DNA of 64,000 bases from Diphasiastrum complanatum. Its lineage: Eukaryota > Streptophyta > Lycopodiopsida > Lycopodiales > Lycopodiaceae. The position numbers were made by a program, and so were the translations under genes. This document shows, one piece after another, positions 22,101 through 30,570 of this stretch (the first letter of the stretch is position 1; each line of letters begins with the position of its first letter). The notes beneath the pieces were generated by a model. The model had not been told where the DNA came from. It made no database searches and saw nothing but the letters and a program-made list of their open reading frames with translations. The DNA lies in the NCBI GenBank assembly GCA_029204225.1, contig CM055093.1, positions 34,172,525 through 34,236,524 of the forward strand, written 5' to 3'.

Positions 22101-24021
22101 ATATGAGGTGGTCTTAGGAGAAAAAGAGAAAGTTGCATAAACACACTGCTTTTTAAACTAAGGCCACAACAAATCGAGCCATCTCTCTCCCCAAAGATGG
22201 ATCCAAATGTAGCATGCAGGCTCATCATCGCCTATAACTATGAGAATTGGATGTAAGTGGTCTCTAGATAAGTACACAACTCCACTTGTTCGTCTGGCAC
22301 TCGTACATCACCATGATAAAATAATTCTTAGGTGAAATTCAAAAAATTTGTTAGGCCCCTCTATTGGCTCTAATGTGTCTCCATAAAGAACATGATGTCT
22401 CCACCATCAATAAGCGATTCTAGAAGTGTATGGAGAGAGGTGGGTGTTGTTGGGTCCCTAGGGTGCTCCCACGCTTGGACTCCATATGCTCATGTAGCTG
22501 GAGCAGATGTCCTGTCCATGAAGTGAGGTTTGTCATATTGGAATGTGACCTATAAGCCAATGTCTTTTACTTCCTGAAAAGCTTTCCTCCTTTCCGCAAC
22601 TTGTATGTTAGGTCGTCGTGGTATTATTTTTTTCTTTTCGTCCAAGTATTCTTAACTCATGTACTCCTGTTCAAGTCGACATTAGGAGGCATTTTGTTTC
22701 CTACATGGGATTACCGTGGACTACGTAATGGATCATCGCAAGAATCAAGCTGGTGACCTCCTGCATCCTAAGCAAGAGTCATGCTGCTAGACGTCGCCCT
22801 TATGGAATAGAATGGAGTAGTATTTTGAAACCAACGCCCACTAAGACCAAAATCAATCTCTTTAACCATAATAAGGTACATCGTAGAGTCAAATACCAAT
22901 GCTTTTGTGATTTATGACATACAAATGTGTCCATCTCACCATAAGAGAACAGTATGTAGCTAATCATTTGTCAAAGAGTTCAATGCTGATTTTGTATAGG
23001 AGCTCTTATGATGTAACTTCCAAGAGTGCCTGTGTATTTGGTTGAGGAACACATGTAAAAATTTGAAAACTCGTAGGTCCTTCAATTCTTGTCAATTGGG
23101 GAGGAACTCTCACATTCCACAAGGTGGTGCCATTCACTTTCCACTCAACCTTTGTTGTAAGTGAGGGAAACCCAGAGAATGTGGATTCTTTCAAAACCCA
23201 TATAGCAACTTATGCTTGGGTACTGACTAGACATAAGTAGTGTTGGTTGGCTAAGATTCTTTGGTCTTTGAATTCTTTATTATTGTTTTCTTATATGTTT
23301 TCCAAACTTAACTTACGACATCACTGACTTCTCAAATAAAGTGTGTGAATTTTGATATATATCAATCTGACATTAGAGATCATGTAAGTTGTAACCTAAA
23401 TTACTTCCAGAAAGTTAGTATGCTCTATATATGATGACTATGTACTGACCCATGAAAGCATCTGTAGCTCCAAAGTCTCCTGTTCCAACTTCTGGCTTGT
23501 TGTCAAGTGTCTCTGTCCATGCTGTTTTGAAGAAAGTATCCAGTGTGCTTTTGGAGCTTTCTTGTAGGGCGTTGCCCATGTAGTAGCTAACTGTGGTAAT
23601 GCTGATCTGATTAAGTGGTTTATTATATATAGAGCAAATACATTGATGTGAAAGGCTAAAGCTACAGAACTTATTGACAACTTATCAATTTTCCACCAAG
23701 ACTGTATTTCTTAGGGATTGAGTTGAGGAACTGTCATATAGTGCAGTCATTTAGTCCATTTCTGAGCTAATAAATTTGGAATGTAACAAGTTTCTGGATA
23801 GCCTCTGATATTGCTAGAAATCATTTAAACTCCCTTTGGGAAAAGAGCTTGATGTATTACACATTCATCTTCCATGAAGTAAAGAATTATGAATTCTGAT
23901 TGCTTTTGGGATGATGCAGGTGACTCCATGCGACCATTTCTTTCATGCAGGCTGCTTGCAACGGTGGATGGACATCAAAATGGAGTGTCCAACCTGTCGC
24001 CGGCCTCTACCACCAATGTAG
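2989..24021 (+). CDS. FLY1/FLY2: FLYING SAUCER-type transmembrane RING-H2 E3 ubiquitin ligase (seven 3' exons, 5' end not found)
   Basis: Exons read as 2989-3170, 3382-3426, 3927-4020, 4585-4752, 5330-5658, 11418-11558 and 23920-24021 (TAG). All have GT-AG borders and compatible phases, giving about 353 C-terminal residues. The order matches plant FLY1/FLY2: a lumenal strand with LNATSVNVDVYYNKAVNYTL, hydrophobic helices with IGQQAIMDAYLCLLHLTAG and RRELSVLYSRFYG, then WIPQIV and GCPKNFLRL, and a terminal RING-H2 finger CVIC...TPCDHFFHAGC...CPTC. In Arabidopsis FLY proteins are endomembrane E3 ligases that affect pectin methylesterification. That role is family knowledge; the membrane segments and RING are visible here. 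The conserved exons carry no stops, so the gene may be live. The N-terminal exons are missing from the readable sequence. Introns 5 (5659-11417) and 6 (11559-23919) are full of transposons. Confidence 0.85.
5745..7300 (-). mobile_element. LINE deletion derivative: ORF1 joined to 3' end, ORF2 lost
   Basis: Read on the minus strand: a 5' leader (about 7300-7101), an ORF1 start at 7100 (MARNRKGGAP, Pro/Ser-rich N-terminus, then a segment rich in Gln/Glu/Lys), a frame break, and a second piece 6632-6108. The second piece holds the RRM-like tail TLVIHFTSASHRR...LDEDLTFIQ. The same tail recurs in the ORF1 copies at 15.2-15.4 kb and 27.1 kb. It is followed within about 200 bp by the family 3' end at 5930-5745 (ACGTTTTATACGCTCCCATG, then AATAAAGC and a pyrimidine-rich tail). 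The roughly 3 kb ORF2 is absent. ORF1 of such elements is an RNA-binding chaperone. The copy sits in intron 5 of the FLY gene, antisense to it. Confidence 0.7.
7301..7890 (-). mobile_element. LINE 3' end fragment (ORF2 C-terminus, 3' UTR, CT-rich tail)
   Basis: On the minus strand, 7890-7860 reads IAYEDPRCVALM, the same C-terminal ORF2 segment seen at 14.0 kb (VAYEDPRCVAFM). The 3' UTR that follows is near-identical to 5930-5745 and ends AATAAAGC then (TTTC)n/(TC)n at about 7335-7300. Its tail abuts the 5' leader of the neighbouring ORF1-bearing copy, so the two are head to tail. 5'-truncated copies are typical of target-primed LINE insertion. Confidence 0.7.
7891..8563 (+). pseudogene. Ty1/copia pol remnant with most of RT deleted
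   Basis: The frame opens PVAKSTTMRTVLSLAAQFGW, then DVKSAFLNGFLEEEVYMEQP and KALYGLK, the N-terminal part of a copia reverse transcriptase. At about 8160 it jumps into SWSSKKQHTIALSSTEAEYRA, the copia RNase H. The intervening RT, including YVDD, is gone. A TGA at 8293-8295 and frameshifts break the rest, although CDNQSCISKTKHIEVQ and ADIFTKGLGKEKF are still readable. A polypurine tract (AAGGGGGAG) precedes the LTR at 8564. It lies in intron 5 of the FLY gene, same strand. Confidence 0.8.
8564..8995 (+). repeat. Copia 3' LTR
   Basis: Begins TGTTAGGAATTAATG directly after the polypurine tract of the copia remnant and appears to end at TTCTGACA, about 432 bp. TG...CA ends and position next to RNase H support it. 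No 5' partner is seen upstream. Confidence 0.6.
9250..10210 (+). mobile_element. LINE fragment: ORF1 coiled-coil tail and endonuclease part of ORF2
   Basis: 9400-9570 reads broken ORF1 pieces such as LQTEVDTLRQEL, closely matching LQTEVDTLKQEL of the ORF1 at 15.5 kb. 9795-10139 is open and contains VFLTGDLNAKTASRQ, the GDxNA motif of the apurinic-like endonuclease domain, with the equivalent GDFNACTTARQ in the 27.7 kb copy. A TAG ends the frame, and readable sequence continues out of frame to about 10.2 kb. Decayed, inside FLY intron 5. Confidence 0.65.
10211..10650 (-). mobile_element. LINE reverse transcriptase fragment
   Basis: On the minus strand, frameshifted pieces read ALIEEARYRRERVY, then a DFRKAFDSIPHPL equivalent in a shifted frame, and LLIQQLHGLGFFTDI. 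This is the RT region around the first catalytic Asp, matching a similar segment (VYCFVDFKSAF) in the 20-22.5 kb LINE. It abuts the plus-strand endonuclease fragment in opposite orientation, suggesting an internal inversion or two insertions. Confidence 0.55.
11418..11558 (+). CDS. FLY1/FLY2: FLY gene penultimate exon: first half of RING finger
   Basis: This 47-codon exon lies between AATACAG and GTAAGAC splice signals and is in phase 0 at both ends. It encodes LLPEKYSYFRRVDRG, then CVICMATVDIG and ends STDCM. It contributes the first Cys pair (CVIC) of the RING. It is an island with 5.8 kb of mobile-element debris upstream and 12.4 kb downstream, and would be missed by ORF-length methods. 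Confidence 0.85.
11645..11880. mobile_element. Possible hAT-like MITE with GTTCTG/CAGAAC words
   Basis: The stretch carries CATAGAGGCTCGTTCC at its left edge and repeated GAAC/GTTC palindromic words (GTTCTGTTTCAGAAC, CACGTTCCG), resembling the word-rich ends of the better defined copies at 12.65 and 19.72 kb. Clear right end and target duplication were not found. Confidence 0.3.
11924..12642. mobile_element. hAT-like nonautonomous element with AATCGCGATT-type ends
   Basis: The left end is ATAGTTGCAGCGAATCGCAA; the right end read on the other strand is ATAGTTGCAGCGCGATTTCG. They are inverted over the first 12 bases, followed by clustered GAATCGCGATTC-like words and a homopolymer run (T-run at about 11965, A-run at about 12540). 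The core (about 12220-12400) is GC-rich, with facing G-runs and C-runs, and no transposase is visible. Length about 719 bp. A target duplication is not clear because both flanks are TA-rich. Lies in FLY intron 6. Confidence 0.55.
12651..12877. mobile_element. 227-bp hAT-like MITE with GGTACCGCGG words
   Basis: Ends ATAGTGGCACGTGGTACCGC and, on the other strand, ATAGATCCAGCGGTACCAGG. The flanking 8-mers are GATATATC (12643-12650) and GATATATA (12878-12885), a near-perfect 8-bp target duplication as expected for hAT. The subterminal parts consist of GGTACCGCGG, GGATCCGCGG and their complements. The middle is an A-run and T-run. It is directly adjacent to the element ending at 12642. Confidence 0.6.
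12947..13089. repeat. Foldback (long inverted repeat) element
   Basis: The arm at 12947-13010 is the inverted complement of 13036-13089, apart from a few substitutions and a 10-base duplication (CTACTGGAAA) in the left arm. The loop is about 25 bases. Both arms carry GAATTGGAC and CTACAGTAAAT. The RNA could form a hairpin stem of about 54 bp. Confidence 0.7.
13440..14160 (-). mobile_element. LINE 3' fragment (ORF2 zinc-finger end, 3' UTR, tail)
   Basis: On the minus strand 14145-13933 is open and reads CTMCSLSEIEFEEHFLFKC, the Cys/His finger found at the C-terminus of plant LINE ORF2, then VAYEDPRCVAFM. The family 3' UTR follows (ACGTTTTACACGCTCC, CATTAATAAAGC) and ends in a long (CT)n then (CA)n tail at 13523-13446. 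It is a 5'-truncated insertion in FLY intron 6. Confidence 0.75.
13446..13523. repeat. (GT)n(GA)n microsatellite at LINE tail
   Basis: About 19 bases of GT followed by about 58 bases of GA. It directly continues the LINE 3' UTR, so it likely grew from the element's tail. Confidence 0.9.
14560..15190 (+). pseudogene. Ty1/copia integrase remnant
   Basis: 14568 onward reads ILWHRRLCHMN, the pre-integrase His motif. Later frames read QVHSDICGPFDVVSLGGS (integrase, first catalytic Asp), then SLTHVRVFGCVAYAHVPDQK with KLDEKVK and SRQIKTVRDVKFDES, the segment leading to RT. Frameshifts separate the blocks and the central integrase is shortened. It lies in intron 6 of FLY on the same strand. No LTR was seen. 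Confidence 0.75.
15224..16190 (-). mobile_element. LINE ORF1 copy (coiled coil plus RRM-like tail)
   Basis: On the minus strand an ATG near 16087 opens MAKKAPLSLPL. The main open frame (to 15442) has an Ala/Pro/Ser-rich N-terminus, then a coiled coil (MVKTELSHLQEANTKLQTEV, EGKIEQQKEQVMSW) followed by TAVLKQG. A further frame at 15430-15224 gives TTLIIHFTSATSRRYAL with MEDDPTYIQ, matching the RRM-like end of the 6.2 kb copy. ORF1 coats LINE RNA. Immediately 5' of the start is a (CT)n tract preceded by CTTAATAAGGC, resembling the tail of another LINE copy. Confidence 0.65.
16108..16165. repeat. (GA)n microsatellite at LINE 5' junction
   Basis: About 54 bases of GA repeat between a tail-like TTATTAAG and the start of a minus-strand LINE ORF1. 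Confidence 0.9.
18260..18365. mobile_element. Possible hAT-like MITE with GGAACGTTCC words
   Basis: A dense cluster of ACGTTCCGACCC, GTTCCGGAATG and GGAACGGACGG words around a T-run resembles the word-rich ends of the hAT-like copies. Clear ends and duplication are not resolved. Confidence 0.3.
19719..19948. mobile_element. 230-bp hAT-like MITE with GGTTCGAACC words
   Basis: The left end is ATAGTTGCACGAATTGCGG; the right end on the other strand is ACAAGGTTACAAGCCGATTC. Flanking 8-mers AATGGATC (19711-19718) and AGTGGATC (19949-19956) differ at one base, an 8-bp target duplication. Subterminal blocks are made of GGTTCGAACC and CGAACCGCGGCTCG words around an A-run and T-run. It splits the degenerate gypsy body. 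Confidence 0.65.
20200..22500 (-). mobile_element. Degenerate LINE ORF2 (endonuclease and RT)
   Basis: Read leftward on the minus strand: about 21950-21650 gives pieces aligning with the end of the endonuclease domain (YQLVIYNGLSKWWS, SIVNYLMGSISFIP), parallel to LIILNGLL and SVVDYFIASL of the plus-strand LINE at 27.9 kb. At 21290-21020 come RPKNHCTIMTGNILAKLYGS and VYCFVDFKSAF, the RT start and first catalytic Asp. At 20560-20222 LINLEQLCFVRHIRDVP and TIVTPTIVHSRG look like the RT tail. Many stops make it a pseudogene. It occupies the last 4 kb of FLY intron 6, antisense. Confidence 0.65.
23920..24021 (+). CDS. FLY1/FLY2: FLY gene last exon: second half of RING finger and stop
   Basis: The exon follows ATGATGCAG and encodes 33 residues plus TAG: VTPCDHFFHAGCLQRW, then MDIKMECPTCRR and PLPPM. 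It carries the remaining six metal ligands of the RING-H2 (C, H, H, C, C, C). The frame joins the upstream exon at phase 0. A possible poly(A) signal, AATAAA, lies about 150 bp downstream near 24173. Confidence 0.85.
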   Translation: MTPCDHFFHAGCLQRWMDIKMECPTCRRPLPPM

Positions 24022-25366
24022 ATCTGTAATTGCATTGTTGTCATTATACTGTCAAATTTAAGCCCTGTTTACTATATGGGTTGTATAAAAGCTTTCCTAT
24101 GTGGTCCATTTTATTGTGTTGTATCATTTCTAGCTTCCGAAGGTGTTTCTAGCTGATTTTTTTCTTTCATGGAATAAACTTCTATACATCTCCCCTATGC
24201 ATTAAAAGGTTGTAAAAGTGGAAAATTATTCAGTCCATCGGGGTTAGGTTGCAAGCTCAACCAGGAAAAATATCAGTAATTATAAGATGAGAGATTAACC
24301 TGGCTTGGTTCTTTTAAGCATTTATTCCGATATTTTTTTCTGTTTCAAAGGCAGAAAAAGAACAATCTTTAATGTGTGTATCCTGTAACCCTTCAAAAGT
24401 CATGGGTGGATTCTTGATTGGTACGTGCCCCAATTGCATTTGATGTAGAATACGAGGGTCTATACCAAAATGCTAGTAGCTAAATATGTTATCAATGTGA
24501 GAGTGTTTCATTGAGCATGTTGCATGCAGTGTTTTAACCAATTATTTGAATTATCTACACGTGGGACATTCAAGTATGGATAATCTCTGGTGATGGTTAG
24601 TAGGGAAAATTCGAGGCATGGATTCCCAAAGTTGACTTTGGTGGTTACATGCCACGTGTACATGATCCGTGCTCTTGTAAAATTTAAATTAATTTTGCAA
24701 GTTGGAATTTGAAACAATGTTCCACGCATGAAAAATTCACGCTTTATGGAGTTTTAACTACCAGACTCTCTGGGCATGAGTGGCTGTTTGGATATTCCAT
24801 GCATTTTCATATTATCTACACATTTCTACTTTAGATGACAACAAAGTTCTTAAAGGCAAAAATAAATATCAGTGGAGTTGAATTTTGTATATGGGTAGAT
24901 GTGTATTATGATTCCTTGCAATTTTTATGCCAAGTCTTGTTGTGTGGCATTAAATTTAATCATGTGTAAGAGCAGATGATTGAGTTGACCAAGGCATTAT
25001 CAAAACATGATGAAGTAAACTATGTTGATGCATTGTTTTTCCACATGCCAACACATGACTTTTGTGATTGATATGGCTAGGTATTCTACTGAAACCTGTT
25101 CATATTGTCAAATTCACGTCTTCAGGTTGATTTTTTCTTTTGCATCTTTGAGCATGAAGATGGATTATGAAATAATGAAATAATTTTAAGAACCTTTTTG
25201 TTATTGAAAGAGTGACTTGTGATGTATAGAGAGAAGAGTGCAAAGATATGAAGCCAAGAAGCAATTTCTTATTCCATATCGCGCTTTGATTTGAAAGAAT
25301 GCACAACTCTTTTTGACATACAGAAAAGTTGTTTAAGTAAAATTATAATCACTACGTACTTTTTGT

Positions 25367-25437
<71 letters not shown>

Positions 25438-26400
25438 ATTTCTTTTCTAGTCATCGATTTTTTGTTAATCTTCTTAAAGTAGGGCCTTCAGAAATTCTTG
25501 TAACCTTAATTAATCTGGAATAACCATGATATATTAGATCAACATCTCATTAGAAAATATGAAACAAACATGGTTCAATAACCAATAAAGCATGATATTG
25601 TATCTTGTATTTAATGGGAACTACAAGACATTTGGCAGTTGAGGCAAACAATTCACTATTGAGGTAATCTAGAATAAGTGTCAAGGAGCAAGTCATATTT
25701 CAAATATTGTTAAATAATGAGCTAAGATGAGATACTACAATAATCTAGCTCCAAATTTGAATATATTTTAGAGCTATAAAAGTGTATAAATTAAGTTTTG
25801 ATTTCATATAAATTAGGCGCTATATTTTCAGGCATTTCCATTTCCATGTAGCCATATCCAAGTAGCCATCACCATTTCCATCTTCACGTAGCCATCATCT
25901 CTTCACTACTTCCATCTCCATGCAATTCTCATTTTTTTCTAGCTTTCATTGTGGCTAGATCTACCTTTTTTGTGCATGACACTTTCATGCATCACTTTTA
26001 GCTACTCTAAGCTTGTTTTTCAAGATTTCATTGCTGCTATCCTTTTGCAGTAGATCCTCAGCAGTTTGAGTTTTAAAATTTTGATTTTTTTTTATCTCAA
26101 AATGTTTGCAGTCTATAAAATCTATACAGATCTGTACCATATTGCAAGTACAGTTTGACGACTGCGTAGTGCTTTGTTTTACCTTCGATCTAAATCCATT
26201 TTCGGGTCAATCGGATTTCGTATGAGAAAGTTACGTTTGTTTTCGTAAAACTGTTTGATTAGGGTTTTGTTTTCTCTCTCATCTATTTATTGCAAATCCT
26301 CCTACGGTTTCGTTTCGTCTTTCTCGAGGCTGTCTTGCGCACAAAGCGTGTTAAGAAGTTTATGTCTACAGGCTTTCACAAACATTTTCATACTTTGAAA
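24022..26400. other. Intergenic region after the FLY gene
   Basis: No gene is recognised. It is AT-rich and contains the (TC)n tract at 25368-25434. Likely includes the FLY 3' UTR in its first 200 bp. Confidence 0.5.
25368..25434. repeat. (TC)n microsatellite
   Basis: About 66 uninterrupted bases of TC. No LINE 3' UTR is next to it, unlike the tracts at 13.5 and 16.1 kb. Confidence 0.95.
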
Positions 26401-29400
26401 ATTGCATCCACCATGGCTACCGATTCTGTTAGCTCTTGATTGCCATAGGTTGTTGCTTTGTCCTCAGTTGCTATGGGAGACACATGCCACATCTACACGC
26501 GGCACACTACTCCCGGGAACATTTCCTCGTTGAATAAGTACATTTCTAACTTCAATTTGTCGCTTTTCTTTTACAACTCAATGAACTTTGTGCGGATTTG
26601 CTTACTAAGACTGCCATGATTAATTGCTTCTCTTCGTGTTGCGCTTAGTGCCTTCCAGAGGGACATCATCCCTATTATCGCCAGTGCTGTTGAGGATACT
26701 AAGACATCCATGAGTAAGCTTCCCCTACTTGAGCGTGACACTGTTGAGTGCACTGCCCGGATTCCCGTTCTTGAATAGTGGCTTCATGAGACGGTGGAAC
26801 ATGTATAGAAGGTACCTACTCTCGAGCAAGAAGTACGTGAGACCAAATCATGGGCTTCTATCTTGAGATCATCTGTAGCACCCTCCTTAGACACCACGGT
26901 ACAAGGCGTCTTGGCAAAAGAACAACGTCGGGATGACAAAAAGCTCAACTTAAGATTTCGGGGTCTTCCTAATAAGGGCACAACATTGGACCAGGTTATC
27001 TCTTTGTTTACTTCACGCATGGGGCTCTCAGATTCAGGTATCCAGTATGTTTGGCGCCTCCAACATGATCTGAAGGTATTATTTGTGAAATTCAAAACTA
27101 TGGACGACCAGCAAACAATTTTTCGTGCTCGTCGTACTCTCCGAGGCTCTCAAATTTACATAGATGATGACCTTACTCACTGCCAATGGTTACAGCGTAA
27201 AACTATTATTAGGAGGCAAGGACAAAACAATAGTGGGTGGTATTCACAAATGGCAATCCTCGTTTTTTCTCTCAGCGTCAATAGGAAGTTGGGGTACTCG
27301 GGCATGGGAGCAGCCCGATAGTTCCGGCTAGCGTCACATTTGGTTTTTGGAATTGCGACAGCCTCTCCACCTCTTCTACAATGGCTGATCTTGACACCTA
27401 TTTGTGTTCGGCTGATTTTCTACTTTTTGCAGAGACATATGAGTCATCCACACACCCACTTCCGCACATTTCTGGTTTTCAATGGATTTTTGCTCCACGA
27501 CCTATGCTACAGGGCAGGATACTTTGGGCCTCTGGTGGAGTTGCATGTTTGTACAGGTCCGTGTATACTCCTATTCGGTTGGTGTCTCAGGATACTTATG
27601 GCCGTTACTTGTGGCTTCATATTACTGCATCCTTTCTAGGGCTGGACCAGGACAATGTGCTACTTTGCTCTCCACACTTTTATGGATTGAGGAGGTGATC
27701 TTTTTCAGGCCCTTTCTGACGGCGTTGCTAGACTCTCTCTACAAGGTTATATATTGCTTGCAGGGGACTTTAACGCATGCACAACCGCTCGCCAGACTGA
27801 GTTCTATGGTGACATACTCTCTCTTCATTCGTGGGATACCTCTTATGCCCGTTATTCTCAAGACTCATTAGTGACGGTTACGCTTTTTGGGGAACAACTT
27901 CTGAGGTTGGCTCAAGCACACGGTCTCATTATCCTTAACGGTCTTCTTTAATGGCCATCCTCCTCTGCATATAATTGCCACCCATTTGGTGGCGGTCAAA
28001 GCGTAGTGGACTATTTCATTGCATCTCTTGCTTTATTGCCCTACCTGACATCCTTCACCATCTCTATCCTGGTCCTCGCTGATCACTCTCTACTCTACCT
28101 CTCTTTCTCCCCAGCGCCAAGTCCGCCTTCTCCTCTACCTTCCCTCTTTGTTTGACCCACCCGCTATCGTATACCTCCTCATCAATCCCAGGCCTATGTC
28201 GCCCATGTCTCTCGTCTTCTGGACCACTTTCCATCCTCCTTTGATGTCACTACCCAAGCCTCCTTTTTAACACACGCCCTGACTACTGCCGTGCTCATGC
28301 CATTGCACCCCCTCTCCGCTTCTCTTCTCATCATCGTACCCATAATAAATGGTATGACAATGACTGTTCTTTCTTCCAGAAATATGTCGAGTTCCTCAAA
28401 TTCTCCAATTCTACACTTTCTTCTTCCGCAGAAAAGCAACTTCGTTCCCTTCTCCGCAAAAAGAAATTTTCTTCCCATTCCTCCTACCTCTTTCGCTCCC
28501 TCCACTCTGCTTCCTCGGCTACTTTTTGGAAGATCTTTCTTCATAAGCCCCTATCCATTTTTCCCCATCCCTCTTCATCCTGGGTCGACTATGCAACCAA
28601 CTTATATACAACTGCTCACCCTTCCATCTCTCTTTCTTCTCGTCCTACCCATTGTGACCTCTTTTCTCCTGACATGGTTGAAGCCACCATCTGCAAACTC
28701 AAGAACAATCGTACGTCCTGACATTGACCTCCTTTCAGCCGAGCTCTTCAAACCTATTGCCAAACTCGCCTCCCCTTTCCTGGCCCGCTGTTTCAACCGC
28801 TCCGTTGTTGGTTTTCCCATATCTTGGGCCACCAATCTCCTTCACCCCATTCTTAAAGCAAGCAATGCCATGAATGTCCACAACTATCGCACTATTATGA
28901 TTGGTCATACCATTGGCTTCCGTGGGAGTTATAGCAGTATTGATCATGTCCTCACTCTACGTACTATCATATGCTGATGACATTGTTTTACTTTCTCCCT
29001 CACCAGAAGGGTTGTAGTGTCACTTACAGGTCCTACAACGGTTTTGTGTTGCTTGGGATCTCTTTGTTAACTTAAAAAAGACGAAGATCATGATTTTCAA
29101 TACCAATCGACAAAGCCTTCACAATTATCAATTCTTCTATGATGGCTAGGAAGTTGACATTGTTGTCTCTTATACTTACTTGGAAGTCCTATTTATTGGG
29201 CCCCTTCTTGGTTTTCGCCAGACTGCATATGCGCACATTTCCTCCGGTCTTTCAACATTGGTCCAATTCGAACGTGGTTGTACAATGAATCATATTTTTG
29301 ATCCCGCTACTAGATGCCAGTTGTTTCACACACGGGTGGTTCCAGCAGTGATGTATGCCTCCGAGATCTGGTTGCCAAGACTTTCTCTCCGGGACTGGGC

Positions 29401-30570
29401 ATGCATTTTCCGCATTGAGGCCACTATGTTGGGTTGCATGCTACGTGCCAAGGCTACCACCCCTCATGATATCCTATGTGTTGAGTTTGCTACTCCTCCG
29501 ATCATCCTTGAGGGCTTTTTTCGTCTTTTTCTTTTTCTTCAGCGGATTCAGGAGATTCGTGCATCTCACCTGGATAGATACATAGTTGCTGCGGTTACTT
29601 CTTCACGTGTCATAGCTGATTCCCATGCCAAGCTATCCTGGTACCAGCAGGCGTCTGATCTCTTACGACATCTGGGCATCTCTATCATGGATCGTCCTCG
29701 TCGTAGGCATTCATATATCCGAGGCTATTATTCTGTCGATATATGCAACAGACTTGGAGCTCCCTCCCACCTTTCCGCATTCAACCGAGCTATTACCAGA
29801 CACACTTCCTCTCTCTGGATCCTTCTGGTTTGCCATTGTTGCTGCTCTATCTCTCACAGCCCCTATTACACGGCCTGCGCTATCGTCTTGGGCAGTTGCG
29901 CATTTCCTCTGATCAGCTTGCTATTGAGGTCGGTCGTGCATGAGATATCCCCCGGGATTGTCGTCTATGTCGCTTGTGCTCGTTGCAGGAGGTGGAAGAT
30001 GAAGCCCATTTCCTCCTTAGATGTCAGTTGTATTATGAGATACGAGGGAGGTATTATTGTCTCTTTTGCGATGGCTCGCATACACTCGTGAGATGCTTAC
30101 TCTCCGTCAGTCTCATCTGCCTATACTAGATTACCCAGGGTTAGACTCGCAACAACTGCTTCTCACTGGCTTCTTTCGGACTCGAGCACATGCTGATGAC
30201 TCTGATGATGAGATTCCTATCCCCTTGCCACCATGGAAAAAGCCCAGATGTAGTCGCCACTTGCCTCCATCAGGGCCCACTGTACACTGCACTCAACGGA
30301 CACTTCACACTTATTTTCGCTGATATGTACTTATTCTCCACTTGGCCCGGGTGGTGGGCATTGGTACTTTTTCTGTAGTTCTTCTGTTATACCTGGCCCG
30401 GCTTGTGGGCTTATTTCACTTTTGCTTGCTACTTTCATTCGTAGCTAGTTTATAGCATTTTACAGCCACGTCCTCCTATGGATGATGCTCCCACTACATA
30501 TTTTCCTTTTGGTCTTATGCACCCACGGGTGCCCAAAAGTCATCTTTTTTGCTTTTTGCCATCATACTCC
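26400..30570 (+). mobile_element. Decayed LINE with ORF1, endonuclease, RT and zinc finger
   Basis: ORF1 begins near 26412 (MATDSVSS) with stops. From 26863 it is open: RDDKKLNLRFRGLPNKGTT, then KVLFVKFKTMDDQQ and IYIDDDLTHCQ, an RRM-like RNA-binding block. ORF2 follows: endonuclease pieces around 27381-27950, with LLAGDFNACTTARQ and QSVVDYFIASLALLPY. Next is an RT region with NYRTIMIGHT at about 28880 and SYADDIVLLSPSP (catalytic ADD) at about 28965. Between these a block is deleted, because IGF is followed at once by RGSYSSIDHVLTLRTII. C-terminal frames 29180-30091 hold HTRVVPAVMYASEIW, and a Cys/His finger (CRRWK / HFLLRCQLYYEIRG) lies near 30000. Multiple stops make it inactive. Strand and layout are those of an L1-like plant element. 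Confidence 0.8.

Noticed and set aside
28194-28835. Minus-strand ORFs opposite the LINE ORF2
   Set aside because: They are shadows of the plus-strand LINE coding sequence and carry no motifs.
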